Positions 56,925 through 64,000 of a stretch of DNA of 64,000 bases are shown one piece after another; the stretch's first letter is position 1; each line of letters opens with the position of its first letter. The DNA is from Sphingobacterium gobiense (GTDB lineage: Bacteria; Bacteroidota; Bacteroidia; Sphingobacteriales; Sphingobacteriaceae): the NCBI RefSeq assembly GCF_002980575.1, contig NZ_PVBS01000002.1, positions 372,001 to 436,000 of the forward strand, given 5' to 3'. The notes beneath the pieces are model-generated. The model made no database searches and was not told the origin of the DNA. It saw nothing but the letters and a program-made list of their open reading frames with translations. A program made the position numbers and the translations under genes.

Positions 56925-56946
56925 TGATAATTTCAAAGATGCTATT

Positions 56947-57248
56947 TTGTACATGTACATAGCCCCGCCCACCATGTACTTAACGACTATGTACAGTGAC
57001 ATAATCAACAAAGCAATGTAGTTGTTGGTTTTGAGCAGTGTCAAAATACACTTGTTGCCTGACATGGCGACAATGTCCTTTGAATGATCAATGACCGCAC
57101 GGGACTGTTCGGAGATGTTCCGTGCGTCGACGACGTTGTCCTTGTAGCTGACGGCAATGTCACGGGACATCGTCAATAGCTCACCTGACATATTAACTAT
57201 GTCCGGGAACAATGGCAATATGTTCCGTGCGCGCATCAACATGTACAA
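56947..57248. mobile_element. Putative 302-bp MITE-like element with 10-bp terminal inverted repeats
   Basis: TTGTACATGT at 56947-56956 is the exact reverse complement of 57239-57248, at the two ends of an otherwise unexplained segment in the gap 56841-57272. Inside are GACAT-N7-ATGTC at 57061-57077 and again at 57187-57203, ATGTC-N4-GACAT at 57157-57170, CGCACGG/CCGTGCG at 57096-57126, and a direct repeat ATGTTCCGTGCG at 57115 and 57220. A minus-strand open frame begins with a TTG inside the right repeat and encodes ~100 residues rich in (S/A)RxI and DIVxMSG-like repeats before running out of the element. No clear target-site duplication is seen. Confidence 0.45.
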
Positions 57249-57272
57249 TTACATAATGGATAAGAATCTTTA

Positions 57273-58379
57273 TTACTTCTCCAGCAATGCGTTCACACAC
57301 CACAAATAGGGGAACTGTCCGTGAAAATCACCTGTCCTGCGCGGACGATCGTAATAATACTGTTTGTCGTTCTTTTTGTTCGTGCCTACACAGACCTCCG
57401 ATACGCTCCCTTTTTCATCCACATAATCTACCAGTGCTAACCAAGCTTTGCGTGCTGCTGGTGCATATTCTTTTGAATCCAACCAACCTTGTTTTACACC
57501 TGTGATAAATGCATAAGCGAACATCGCTGACCCCGATGTCTCCGCCCAACAGTCTGCTTCATCGATCAATTGATTCCACATACCGTTCGGTTGCTGATAT
57601 TGTTTCAAGCTGGCCATCATCTTACGGTATCCTTCCAAAATACGTGGACGATACTCGCTGTCCTCCGGCAAGTAGCGTAGCAGCTCGGTTACACCTGCGG
57701 CCATCCAACCGTTGCCACGTCCCCAGTAGAATGGAACATCCGGCGCGTGGTAAAATAATCCATTCGGGCGTTGCAGTTCATCTAGATAAAGAACCATTTC
57801 TTTAGCTGCTCGATCAATATACTTGCGGTCGCCGGTTACTTTGTAGGCTTCGCTCTGCACAATCGTGATCATGTACATGTCGTCTATCCAAAGACGTGTC
57901 TGCCAGGAATAGCCCTTGTCTGCCCAAGCTTTTTCTTCCGGTTTCGCATCAGCAGGCACTTCCCATTGGGTGTCTGCATAGGGAAGTCCAAGATCGAAGT
58001 AGCGTTTGTCTTCTGTGATGCGGTATAGGGTTAAAGGTAGGCTGCCGAACATATTCAGATCCACGTGGTTCTTAATGGGGAGCAACTCCTTGTCTTTGCC
58101 AAACAAGAGTTCAAATCGGTTTTTTAAGTATGTCGTCAGGAGCTCATCCTTCGTTAGTTCTGCAAAATTAAGCCCGCTTTTCCAGTAAAATGTCTGCGGA
58201 TAACCAATCCATTTGCCGGCATGCAACGCATTGCCCATATACACAAAACGATAGGCGATGAGCTTGCCAACTTCCTCCGGCGAATAGCCCTTCGGAAAAT
58301 CCGTCAGTTCTTTATGTTGGGCAATAGTGACCTGCAACGAGCAGGCGATTAACAACAAAAGGAATAATTTTTTAAGCAT
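57273..58379 (-). CDS. GH105 unsaturated uronyl hydrolase
   Basis: A 368-residue exported (alpha/alpha)6 enzyme (signal peptide ending TIAQ). It removes the unsaturated uronic acid left at the non-reducing end by polysaccharide lyases. GH105/GH88 motifs include KNHVDLNMFGSL, the catalytic-aspartate region SWQTRLWIDDMYM (D166-D167), GLFYHAPD and YWGRGNGWMAAG. It is a close paralogue of the GH105 at 59587, with the same length and motif positions. A lyase partner is not in the window. It is probably the last gene of the - strand PUL. Confidence 0.9.
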   Translation of the reverse strand: MLKKLFLLLLIACSLQVTIAQHKELTDFPKGYSPEEVGKLIAYRFVYMGNALHAGKWIGYPQTFYWKSGLNFAELTKDELLTTYLKNRFELLFGKDKELLPIKNHVDLNMFGSLPLTLYRITEDKRYFDLGLPYADTQWEVPADAKPEEKAWADKGYSWQTRLWIDDMYMITIVQSEAYKVTGDRKYIDRAAKEMVLYLDELQRPNGLFYHAPDVPFYWGRGNGWMAAGVTELLRYLPEDSEYRPRILEGYRKMMASLKQYQQPNGMWNQLIDEADCWAETSGSAMFAYAFITGVKQGWLDSKEYAPAARKAWLALVDYVDEKGSVSEVCVGTNKKNDKQYYYDRPRRTGDFHGQFPYLWCVNALLEK

Positions 58380-58414
58380 AATATTGATTTTTAATAAATG
58401 GATTCTTTATAATT

Positions 58415-59545
58415 TTAGTTTTTGGGGTCATAAATAGCGACACCTACTTGACTATCAGCACAGCCGTAGTACAAAAACCATTTGTCCTTGAAGTAAGCAA
58501 GTCCTTGAATGAAAACTGTACCGTCTGGATATTGGCCACTTTTTTCGAAAGGTTCGGTGGGTACAAAAAAAGGTTTGTCCAGGCGTGCTATAACCTTCGA
58601 AGGATTGTCGAGATCAAATAATACCTGGCCTGCGGCATATGTATTGGCCGTATAGTTTGTATCTCTGCCATCGGTCCCTTTATTTTTACCATTGTACAGC
58701 ACCAAAATGCCTTGTTCGGTCAGGAGAGCAGGAGGGCCGCATTCCGTCATATCGCTGTCGAAGTATCCTTTTCGCGGTGTGACAACTAAATCTAGGTCGC
58801 CTTTTTCATCTAAGGTGGGTACCCAATTGATAAGATCGTCCGATGTAGCAATATTCATATAACGCTCGCCCCAATACATCATGTATTTTCCATTGACCTT
58901 GGTAATGACCTGCTTACCATGTTCTAATGTCGTTACGACAGAGCCCGATTTGCAGAAGAGATCCTTAAATCTACCGTTATGGGCAGTCTGGAAAGCAGGT
59001 CCGTGCTTGGTCCAGTTTTTTAAGTCGCGAGAGGTCGCTACGGCCAAGCGGGCAACCTTTCGGTTCCATTGCGTGTAGAGCATCACATAAAGACCGTCCG
59101 CTGTAACAGCGATACGTGGATCTTCACAACCGCCCGGCCATTCATTTTCTTTCTGATCGTCTTCATCTGGATAAAAGACAGGTTTCTTTTCCCGTTTCAT
59201 GCGTATACCGTCTTTACTTTCGGCAATGCCTAAGCGCGAAGTGCGCTTGCCGATCCCCGTGCCGGATTTGTCTTCGCCACGGTACAGCACATAGATTCGA
59301 TTTTTCTTTACGACGGCTCCCGGATTGAAAACATCGCTTGCTTCCCAAGCTACTTCTTGTTTGCTCATTGGATCAAAGAAAGTACTTGTCGGATCGGGAG
59401 AGATGGCGGGGTTAGCACCTTCTGGTCTGATAAAAGGACCCAATGCCCAATCCGGTAAACCTTGTTGTGCTTCTGCAACTGTTGTAATTAAAAGTAAGTA
59501 AGAAATAGCCAGTAGTCTAAAAATACCGAAATTCATACTGTTCAT
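58415..59545 (-). CDS. GH130-family phosphorylase or hydrolase
   Basis: A 376-residue exported five-bladed propeller protein (signal peptide ending AEAQQ). DVFNPGAV, YRGEDKSG, RLGIAESKDG and the signature GGCEDPRI, with the catalytic-site aspartate D142, match GH130. GH130 contains beta-mannoside phosphorylases and, in some subgroups, beta-1,2-mannosidases that hydrolyse. A secreted member such as this more likely hydrolyses, since phosphate-dependent forms are usually cytoplasmic; this is inference. It is sandwiched between two GH105 genes in one operon. A distant GH43/GH117-like propeller is the alternative. Confidence 0.8.
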   Translation of the reverse strand: MNSMNFGIFRLLAISYLLLITTVAEAQQGLPDWALGPFIRPEGANPAISPDPTSTFFDPMSKQEVAWEASDVFNPGAVVKKNRIYVLYRGEDKSGTGIGKRTSRLGIAESKDGIRMKREKKPVFYPDEDDQKENEWPGGCEDPRIAVTADGLYVMLYTQWNRKVARLAVATSRDLKNWTKHGPAFQTAHNGRFKDLFCKSGSVVTTLEHGKQVITKVNGKYMMYWGERYMNIATSDDLINWVPTLDEKGDLDLVVTPRKGYFDSDMTECGPPALLTEQGILVLYNGKNKGTDGRDTNYTANTYAAGQVLFDLDNPSKVIARLDKPFFVPTEPFEKSGQYPDGTVFIQGLAYFKDKWFLYYGCADSQVGVAIYDPKN

Positions 59546-59586
59546 TTATAAAGGAATGATAAAATATGTGTTAGTAATATTTGAAA

Positions 59587-60693
59587 TTATTTCCCCAATA
59601 AAGCAGCCGCGCACCATAGATAAGGTGCTTGCCCATGAAGGTCCCCCGGGTTGCGCGGACGATCATAATAGTACTGTTTATCATTCTTCTTGCCTGTACC
59701 GATACAGATTTCCGTCACGTTATTACGTTCGTCGATAAAGGGAATCATCGCCAGCCATGCCTTCCGCGCTGCTGGAGCATATTCGGCCGCATCCAACCAA
59801 CCTTCCTGCACACCAACAATAAAAGCGTAGGCGAACATAGCCGTTCCAGAAGTTTCAGCCCAAAATGTAGGTTCATCGATCAGTTGGTTCCACATGCCGC
59901 TGGGTTGCTGGTGTTCTTTCAAGCTTTTCATCATCTTTAAATAGCCTTCCATGATACGTGGACGATCCGGATGATCTTCGGGCATCATACGCATGAGATC
60001 GGGCATTCCGACTGCCATCCAGCCGTCGCCACGCGCCCAATAATAGGGTACGTCCGGTGCATGGTAGAACAGTCCGTTTGGACGTTGCAACTCATCCAGA
60101 TACATCACCATTTCTTTGGCTGCGCGGTCTAGGTATTTCTTGTCGCCGGTCACTTTATAGGCTTCACCCTGGACCACAGTAATCATGTACATATCATCGA
60201 TCCAAAGACGCGTCTGCCAAGAATAACCTTTATTTGCCCAAGCCTTCTCCTCTGCTTTGGCATTTGCCGGGACTTCCCATTGGGTATCTGCATACTTTAA
60301 ACCTAATTCTTTGTAACGCTCATCCTTATTGATTTGATAGAGTTTCAGCGCAAGACTTCCGAACATATTGTAATCTACGTGGTTCATTGGTGGTAATAAT
60401 GATTTTTCATACGTAAAAAATGGCTCGAACTTGTTCTCTAGCTGTTTAATGAGTTTTTTGTCATTTGTTTTCAGAGCGTAGTCTAACGCCCCATTCCAGG
60501 CACAGACGCTAGCGTAGTGCATCCATTTCCCTGCATAAAGGTCATGTCGACTACCAACAAAATGATCGGCTAACCGTTTTCCGACTTCCTTCGGTGTTGA
60601 TCCTTTTGGAAAACTCTTTAATGGATTATCTTGAGCTGCTAATAGTTGAAAGGAACAAACTGTCAAAAACAGTAAAAATGATTTTCTAAACAT
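59587..60693 (-). CDS. GH105 unsaturated uronyl hydrolase, second copy
   Basis: A paralogue of the GH105 at 57273, also 368 residues. The same motifs stand at the same residues: MNHVDYNMFGSL, SWQTRLWIDDMYM with D166-D167, and GLFYHAPDVPYYW. The signal peptide ends near LLAAQ. The N-terminal third is the most different part, suggesting changed substrate recognition. The gap to the GH130 gene is 41 bp and to the sulfatase 24 bp. Confidence 0.9.
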   Translation of the reverse strand: MFRKSFLLFLTVCSFQLLAAQDNPLKSFPKGSTPKEVGKRLADHFVGSRHDLYAGKWMHYASVCAWNGALDYALKTNDKKLIKQLENKFEPFFTYEKSLLPPMNHVDYNMFGSLALKLYQINKDERYKELGLKYADTQWEVPANAKAEEKAWANKGYSWQTRLWIDDMYMITVVQGEAYKVTGDKKYLDRAAKEMVMYLDELQRPNGLFYHAPDVPYYWARGDGWMAVGMPDLMRMMPEDHPDRPRIMEGYLKMMKSLKEHQQPSGMWNQLIDEPTFWAETSGTAMFAYAFIVGVQEGWLDAAEYAPAARKAWLAMIPFIDERNNVTEICIGTGKKNDKQYYYDRPRNPGDLHGQAPYLWCAAALLGK

Positions 60694-60717
60694 AAGATGT
60701 ATTGTTAGTTAATAGAT

Positions 60718-62121
60718 TTAAAACTTTGTATCCATAGCTATACCGGAGTCGCCTTGTTCTTTCATCCAGTTCTGCAGGCGATTTGTGTATTTTCTAACTA
60801 ATTTCTTATAGGCCAGATTTTCTGCCAGGTTATGTAATTCGCTAGGATCGTTTTGTAAATCGTAGAATTCTACAGCTGGTTTGTGCGAGATGCGGTTTGC
60901 TAACCTAGCTGCGTCTTCATCATGCTTTGCTTGGGCTATCCAAGTTGGCCATACCAGTGTCGGGTTTTTATCATTCATCATCCACTTTATCGTATAAGTG
61001 GCATCTGGTAGGAGGTTGAGAATTAATTTGTATTTGTTGTCCCGTATACTGCGTATAGGGTATGCTGGACCTTCCGGGATATTATTGTGAATGCCGAAAG
61101 CAACATCGCGATGTGGTTTTTCGGGATGTGTTAGTACCTGCTTAAAGCTTTTTCCATCCAAACCGTCAATGGGTTCACCCCCTGCCATATCGACAAGGCT
61201 AGGCGTAATATCTTCGTACTGTACGATCGCATCCGTTTCTATTTTAGCCTTCACTTTTTCTGGCCACCGAACAATCATAGCGCTTTTCTGTCCATAATCA
61301 TATAGACTCCATTTTCCACCGGGGAATTGTGGACCCTGCTCTCCCAGGAAAATAACGATGGTGTTTTTGTCCTGACCTGTCTTTTCTAACATTGCTAAAA
61401 CATCGCCCACCTGATTATCTAGACGTCGGACTTCTGCTAAGTATTTACAGAATTCCGTACGACTCTGCTCGGTGTCGACCCAATGCGCTGGTAGCGCCAA
61501 TTCCGCAGGATTAAATTCATTCGGGTCACCGACTGTCCAAGGGGCATGCGGATTGTTGCTCATGATGAACAGACAATAGGGCGAACCTTGCGTGATATAG
61601 TGTTGGACACTGTCTAAAAAATAAACATCCGTTGGGGATACACAATTTGGTTCAAAACCATCGATGAGGTCAAAAGGAAAGATGGCTTTTGGTTTCGTCA
61701 TGTGGTCTTTTCCGGTAAGCCCTACGCGATAACCCAAGTCTCCAAGATAATGTACGATGCTTTTTAGCCCTTTGTTTACCGGCTTATGATTCTGGTATGC
61801 GCCGTGCCGAGCAGGGTATAAACCTGTTAATAAGGAAGCTCGCGTAGGAATGCACATAGCTTCCGATGCGATCATGGAATTAAACTTTAACCCTTCTGAT
61901 GCTAACCGGTCGATGTGTGTAGTCTCCAAATTTTTTCCACCATAACAACTGAGTTGCTGAACATCAAGATCATCTGCCATGATGATGAGGAAGTTGGGCT
62001 TGTGGTTTTGCTGGGATGCGTTATAGTAATTTTGTGCGAATGTTGCTTGTAGATGCAATAAATACATAATGACGAACAATAGGCTTTGAAGCCCATTATT
62101 CGTTCTGTTAGAAATATTCAT
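60718..62121 (-). CDS. S1-family sulfatase (heparan N-sulfatase-like subgroup)
   Basis: A 467-residue exported type I sulfatase. The ATG at 62121 follows the SusD stop by 10 bp, with a GGAGAA ribosome site, and gives a signal peptide (QATFAQ). Starts further upstream would overlap SusD. The formylglycine motif MCIPTRASLLTG places the modified cysteine at C90. PNFLIIMADDLDVQQLSCYGG, GLTGKDHM and FLGEQGPQFPGGKWSLYDYG are typical of the N-sulfoglucosamine sulfohydrolase-like group, whose bacterial members desulfate various sugars. A maturation enzyme is required from elsewhere. Confidence 0.9.
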   Translation of the reverse strand: MNISNRTNNGLQSLLFVIMYLLHLQATFAQNYYNASQQNHKPNFLIIMADDLDVQQLSCYGGKNLETTHIDRLASEGLKFNSMIASEAMCIPTRASLLTGLYPARHGAYQNHKPVNKGLKSIVHYLGDLGYRVGLTGKDHMTKPKAIFPFDLIDGFEPNCVSPTDVYFLDSVQHYITQGSPYCLFIMSNNPHAPWTVGDPNEFNPAELALPAHWVDTEQSRTEFCKYLAEVRRLDNQVGDVLAMLEKTGQDKNTIVIFLGEQGPQFPGGKWSLYDYGQKSAMIVRWPEKVKAKIETDAIVQYEDITPSLVDMAGGEPIDGLDGKSFKQVLTHPEKPHRDVAFGIHNNIPEGPAYPIRSIRDNKYKLILNLLPDATYTIKWMMNDKNPTLVWPTWIAQAKHDEDAARLANRISHKPAVEFYDLQNDPSELHNLAENLAYKKLVRKYTNRLQNWMKEQGDSGIAMDTKF

Positions 62122-62131
62122 ATCATAATCA

Positions 62132-64000
62132 TTATTCTCCTGCGCTATCTTCATCGGCAACAGCTTCTTGCCACGTTTCCCATTTAGGTGTTGCCGGATC
62201 ATAGCCATCGTAACCATAGTTTTGTGCTAAACGTCCCCTGCTATTGGCGGTAATAGCCGAATTAGGTATTGGCCAGTGCATATTTTTCTTGTCCATCCGA
62301 TAGTGCGGGTTGCTATTTCCTGGAGCATTGATTTGTATGGGACCTTTGTTGTACATGCTATAATGCACGATGCGCTGGTACCAATAGCTGCCCCCGCTAG
62401 CATCGGTTCCTTGCTGTTTGTCATAGTTTTCTAGGCTGTATGTATTTCCCCACTCGTCGGGTCTGCCACTATGTGCTAAACACATGGATACCCGCTTTAA
62501 TTCTACATTACGCCATTCTTCCCAATACAACTCGCGCGCGCGTTCATCCAAGATGTCACCTATCGTGACAGTGCCCGTGTATAGTTCGCTACACTGTGCT
62601 CGTTCTCTTATCACATTCAAATCATCCTTAATGGTTGGATCACTCGGGTTGATGTAGAATTTAGCTTCTGCGCGTAGGAGATAGGCTTCTGCCAAACGAT
62701 AAAGATACCAGTCCGCATGACCGCCGTTGGTAGCACCACGATGTCCATCTGACCCCACGATATTCGCTTCAGCAACAGGGTCATCCAAATATAGCTTATA
62801 ATGTGGTACATCGAACCAGCGACGGATTGTGTCGCTACATAAAAGTCTCCCATTGTTATCAAAGAGAGTGAGTGGATTACCAAATTCTGACGATTCTTTG
62901 TTGTTCACTCGGTAATCTTCCATCCGAATCCAGTTGCCTGCTTCGGAGCTGTGCCGTAAATCTGTCTCATCCATCGTACCATTTACCTGCCATAAGTTGG
63001 TCATATGAAAGCGTGTCGGACGAAAAGTTGCGATACCACGTCCAAAAGCGCGCATATAATCGTATTGGGGGTTATAGTCGGCCGTGTTACGACGGATATT
63101 CATCAGCGCCTGTCGACCGTCTTTGGCCTGCACTCTGTTGTCGAAAACGAACGGGTATAGGATGCGCATGGTCAGTAATTTGACAAAAGATTCTGCCTCT
63201 GCTCCGCGATTGGGCATACCCATAATAAGCTCCTGGTTAGATGAGATCAACTTGTTCTCGGATCGATGTAAATCCCAGATGACGTTTCGGGTGATCTGCC
63301 ATGTTTCCGGCTCTCCGCCTTCGTTAAAAGTGCCGAAGGTGTTGGTCATGAGGCTGTATCCTGACTGGTCAATCAGGATGTCCGTTTGTTCTTTTGCTTT
63401 TTCATATTCGCCGATTGCTAGGTAGCACTTTGCTAAAAGCATCCGGCAGGCCCCTTTATTGACCATGCCGATGAGTCCGATCTCGCTTTGTTCAGGAACC
63501 CATTCTACGGCAAATTCCATTTCGCGGGTAATCATTTCCAATATAGCCTCGCGTTTGGTACTCCGGTAATTTTGTTTGGGCACTTCCAGTAATTTGGTCA
63601 CAAGTGGTACATCGCCATATTGGAACACCAAAGCCATGTAGCGAAAAGCACGATGGAAGTAAGCCTGTCCTTTAAATCTATTTTTGGTAGCTTCATCTAA
63701 TTCCTCTACGTCGTCCACATAATGAAGTATAGTGTTTGCATTTCTAATTCCTTTGTAGGTTTCGTCCCAAAAGTACCAAAGGCTATTGGTCCTGTTAAGA
63801 TCTTGATGTGTTCCATCGTCGCTGGTCGGTGTAAGCATATTCGCAATATCAGCGAACATATTGCGCTTGTCGGTAGCTCCGGCGACCATCAGCTCAGAAA
63901 AGATATATTCTGTGCCAAGTGAGAGCATTTCGTTGTGATCGGTTGTCCAGTACAGTTTGAGGTGACGGTCGCAAATAGCCAGTGTTGCCTCTATTCCCGA
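62132..64000 (-). CDS. SusD/RagB-family lipoprotein, N-terminus beyond window edge
   Basis: The frame is open to the right edge. The 24 codons upstream of the first Met (63928) read IEATLAICDRHLKLYWTTDH and continue the SusD fold, so the start and lipobox are outside the window. Visible motifs are FKGQAYFHRAFRYMALVFQYGDVPLVTK, MLLAKCYLAIGEYEKAK and the C-terminal ERARELYWEEWRNVELKRV. It is the first visible gene of the - strand PUL, and a SusC gene is expected just to its right. The sulfatase follows after 10 bp. Confidence 0.93.
   Translation of the reverse strand, partial: SGIEATLAICDRHLKLYWTTDHNEMLSLGTEYIFSELMVAGATDKRNMFADIANMLTPTSDDGTHQDLNRTNSLWYFWDETYKGIRNANTILHYVDDVEELDEATKNRFKGQAYFHRAFRYMALVFQYGDVPLVTKLLEVPKQNYRSTKREAILEMITREMEFAVEWVPEQSEIGLIGMVNKGACRMLLAKCYLAIGEYEKAKEQTDILIDQSGYSLMTNTFGTFNEGGEPETWQITRNVIWDLHRSENKLISSNQELIMGMPNRGAEAESFVKLLTMRILYPFVFDNRVQAKDGRQALMNIRRNTADYNPQYDYMRAFGRGIATFRPTRFHMTNLWQVNGTMDETDLRHSSEAGNWIRMEDYRVNNKESSEFGNPLTLFDNNGRLLCSDTIRRWFDVPHYKLYLDDPVAEANIVGSDGHRGATNGGHADWYLYRLAEAYLLRAEAKFYINPSDPTIKDDLNVIRERAQCSELYTGTVTIGDILDERARELYWEEWRNVELKRVSMCLAHSGRPDEWGNTYSLENYDKQQGTDASGGSYWYQRIVHYSMYNKGPIQINAPGNSNPHYRMDKKNMHWPIPNSAITANSRGRLAQNYGYDGYDPATPKWETWQEAVADEDSAGE

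Noticed and set aside
56781..57248. 155-codon minus-strand open frame as a normal gene
   Set aside because: It begins with a TTG, reads through a strong terminator and overlaps the end of the GH43 gene. Only its first ~100 codons, inside the repeat element, are of interest.
62122..62217. Upstream start for the sulfatase at 60718
   Set aside because: It would overlap the SusD gene by over 80 bp and put 32 polar residues before the signal peptide. The ATG at 62121 has a ribosome site and a clean signal.

Overview
The window is chromosomal DNA of a Bacteroidota bacterium, most likely of the family Sphingobacteriaceae (Sphingobacterium, Parapedobacter or Olivibacter type). This is inferred from three SusC/SusD-based polysaccharide utilisation loci (PULs), Bacteroidota-style lipoproteins, a two-component system of the hybrid (HTCS) type, and several promoters with the Bacteroidota -7 element TAnnTTTG. 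I saw no tRNA, rRNA, CRISPR array, transposase or phage gene.

Region 1 (1-15 kb) is mostly core metabolism. It holds nirB (nitrite reductase, C-terminus beyond the left edge) divergent from the siroheme-pathway methyltransferase cobA. Then come a DUF2147 protein, a MacB/FtsX-type permease, kbl, typA/bipA, a Rieske protein, ispH, hemH with a membrane metallophosphoesterase, and galT-galK. A 0.5-kb gap at 8.9-9.4 kb is packed with nested inverted repeats.

Region 2 (15-40.8 kb) is a large alpha-mannan-type PUL on the + strand: GH76, a putative surface glycan-binding lipoprotein, a second GH76, SusC, SusD, a DUF3823 lipoprotein, a GH42-like hydrolase of unknown specificity, GH92, a DUF4965/glutaminase-type protein, GH2 and two sulfatases. 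It is preceded divergently by an unusual membrane-spanning regulator (LamG-like and Kelch sensor outside, SARP-type DNA-binding domain inside). The GH92 has Gln where the catalytic acid is expected, and two sulfatases lie in the same unit. Together these point to a charged (phosphorylated or sulfated) mannan.

Region 3 (40.8-56.8 kb) opens with a two-component system that looks like an HTCS split into a sensor kinase and a REC-AraC regulator. It continues with a divergent mutarotase lipoprotein and a second PUL (TIG/NHL lipoprotein, SusC, SusD, DUF4973-type protein, two GH43 enzymes). A perfect 13-bp hairpin separates the binding and import genes from the GH43 genes.

Region 4 (56.8-64 kb) is a third PUL on the - strand, running off the right edge: SusD (N-terminus missing), sulfatase, GH105, GH130 and a second, paralogous GH105. 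It converges with the second PUL. A ~300-bp element with 10-bp terminal inverted repeats lies at the convergence point. GH105 enzymes need lyase products, so a polysaccharide lyase probably lies outside the window.
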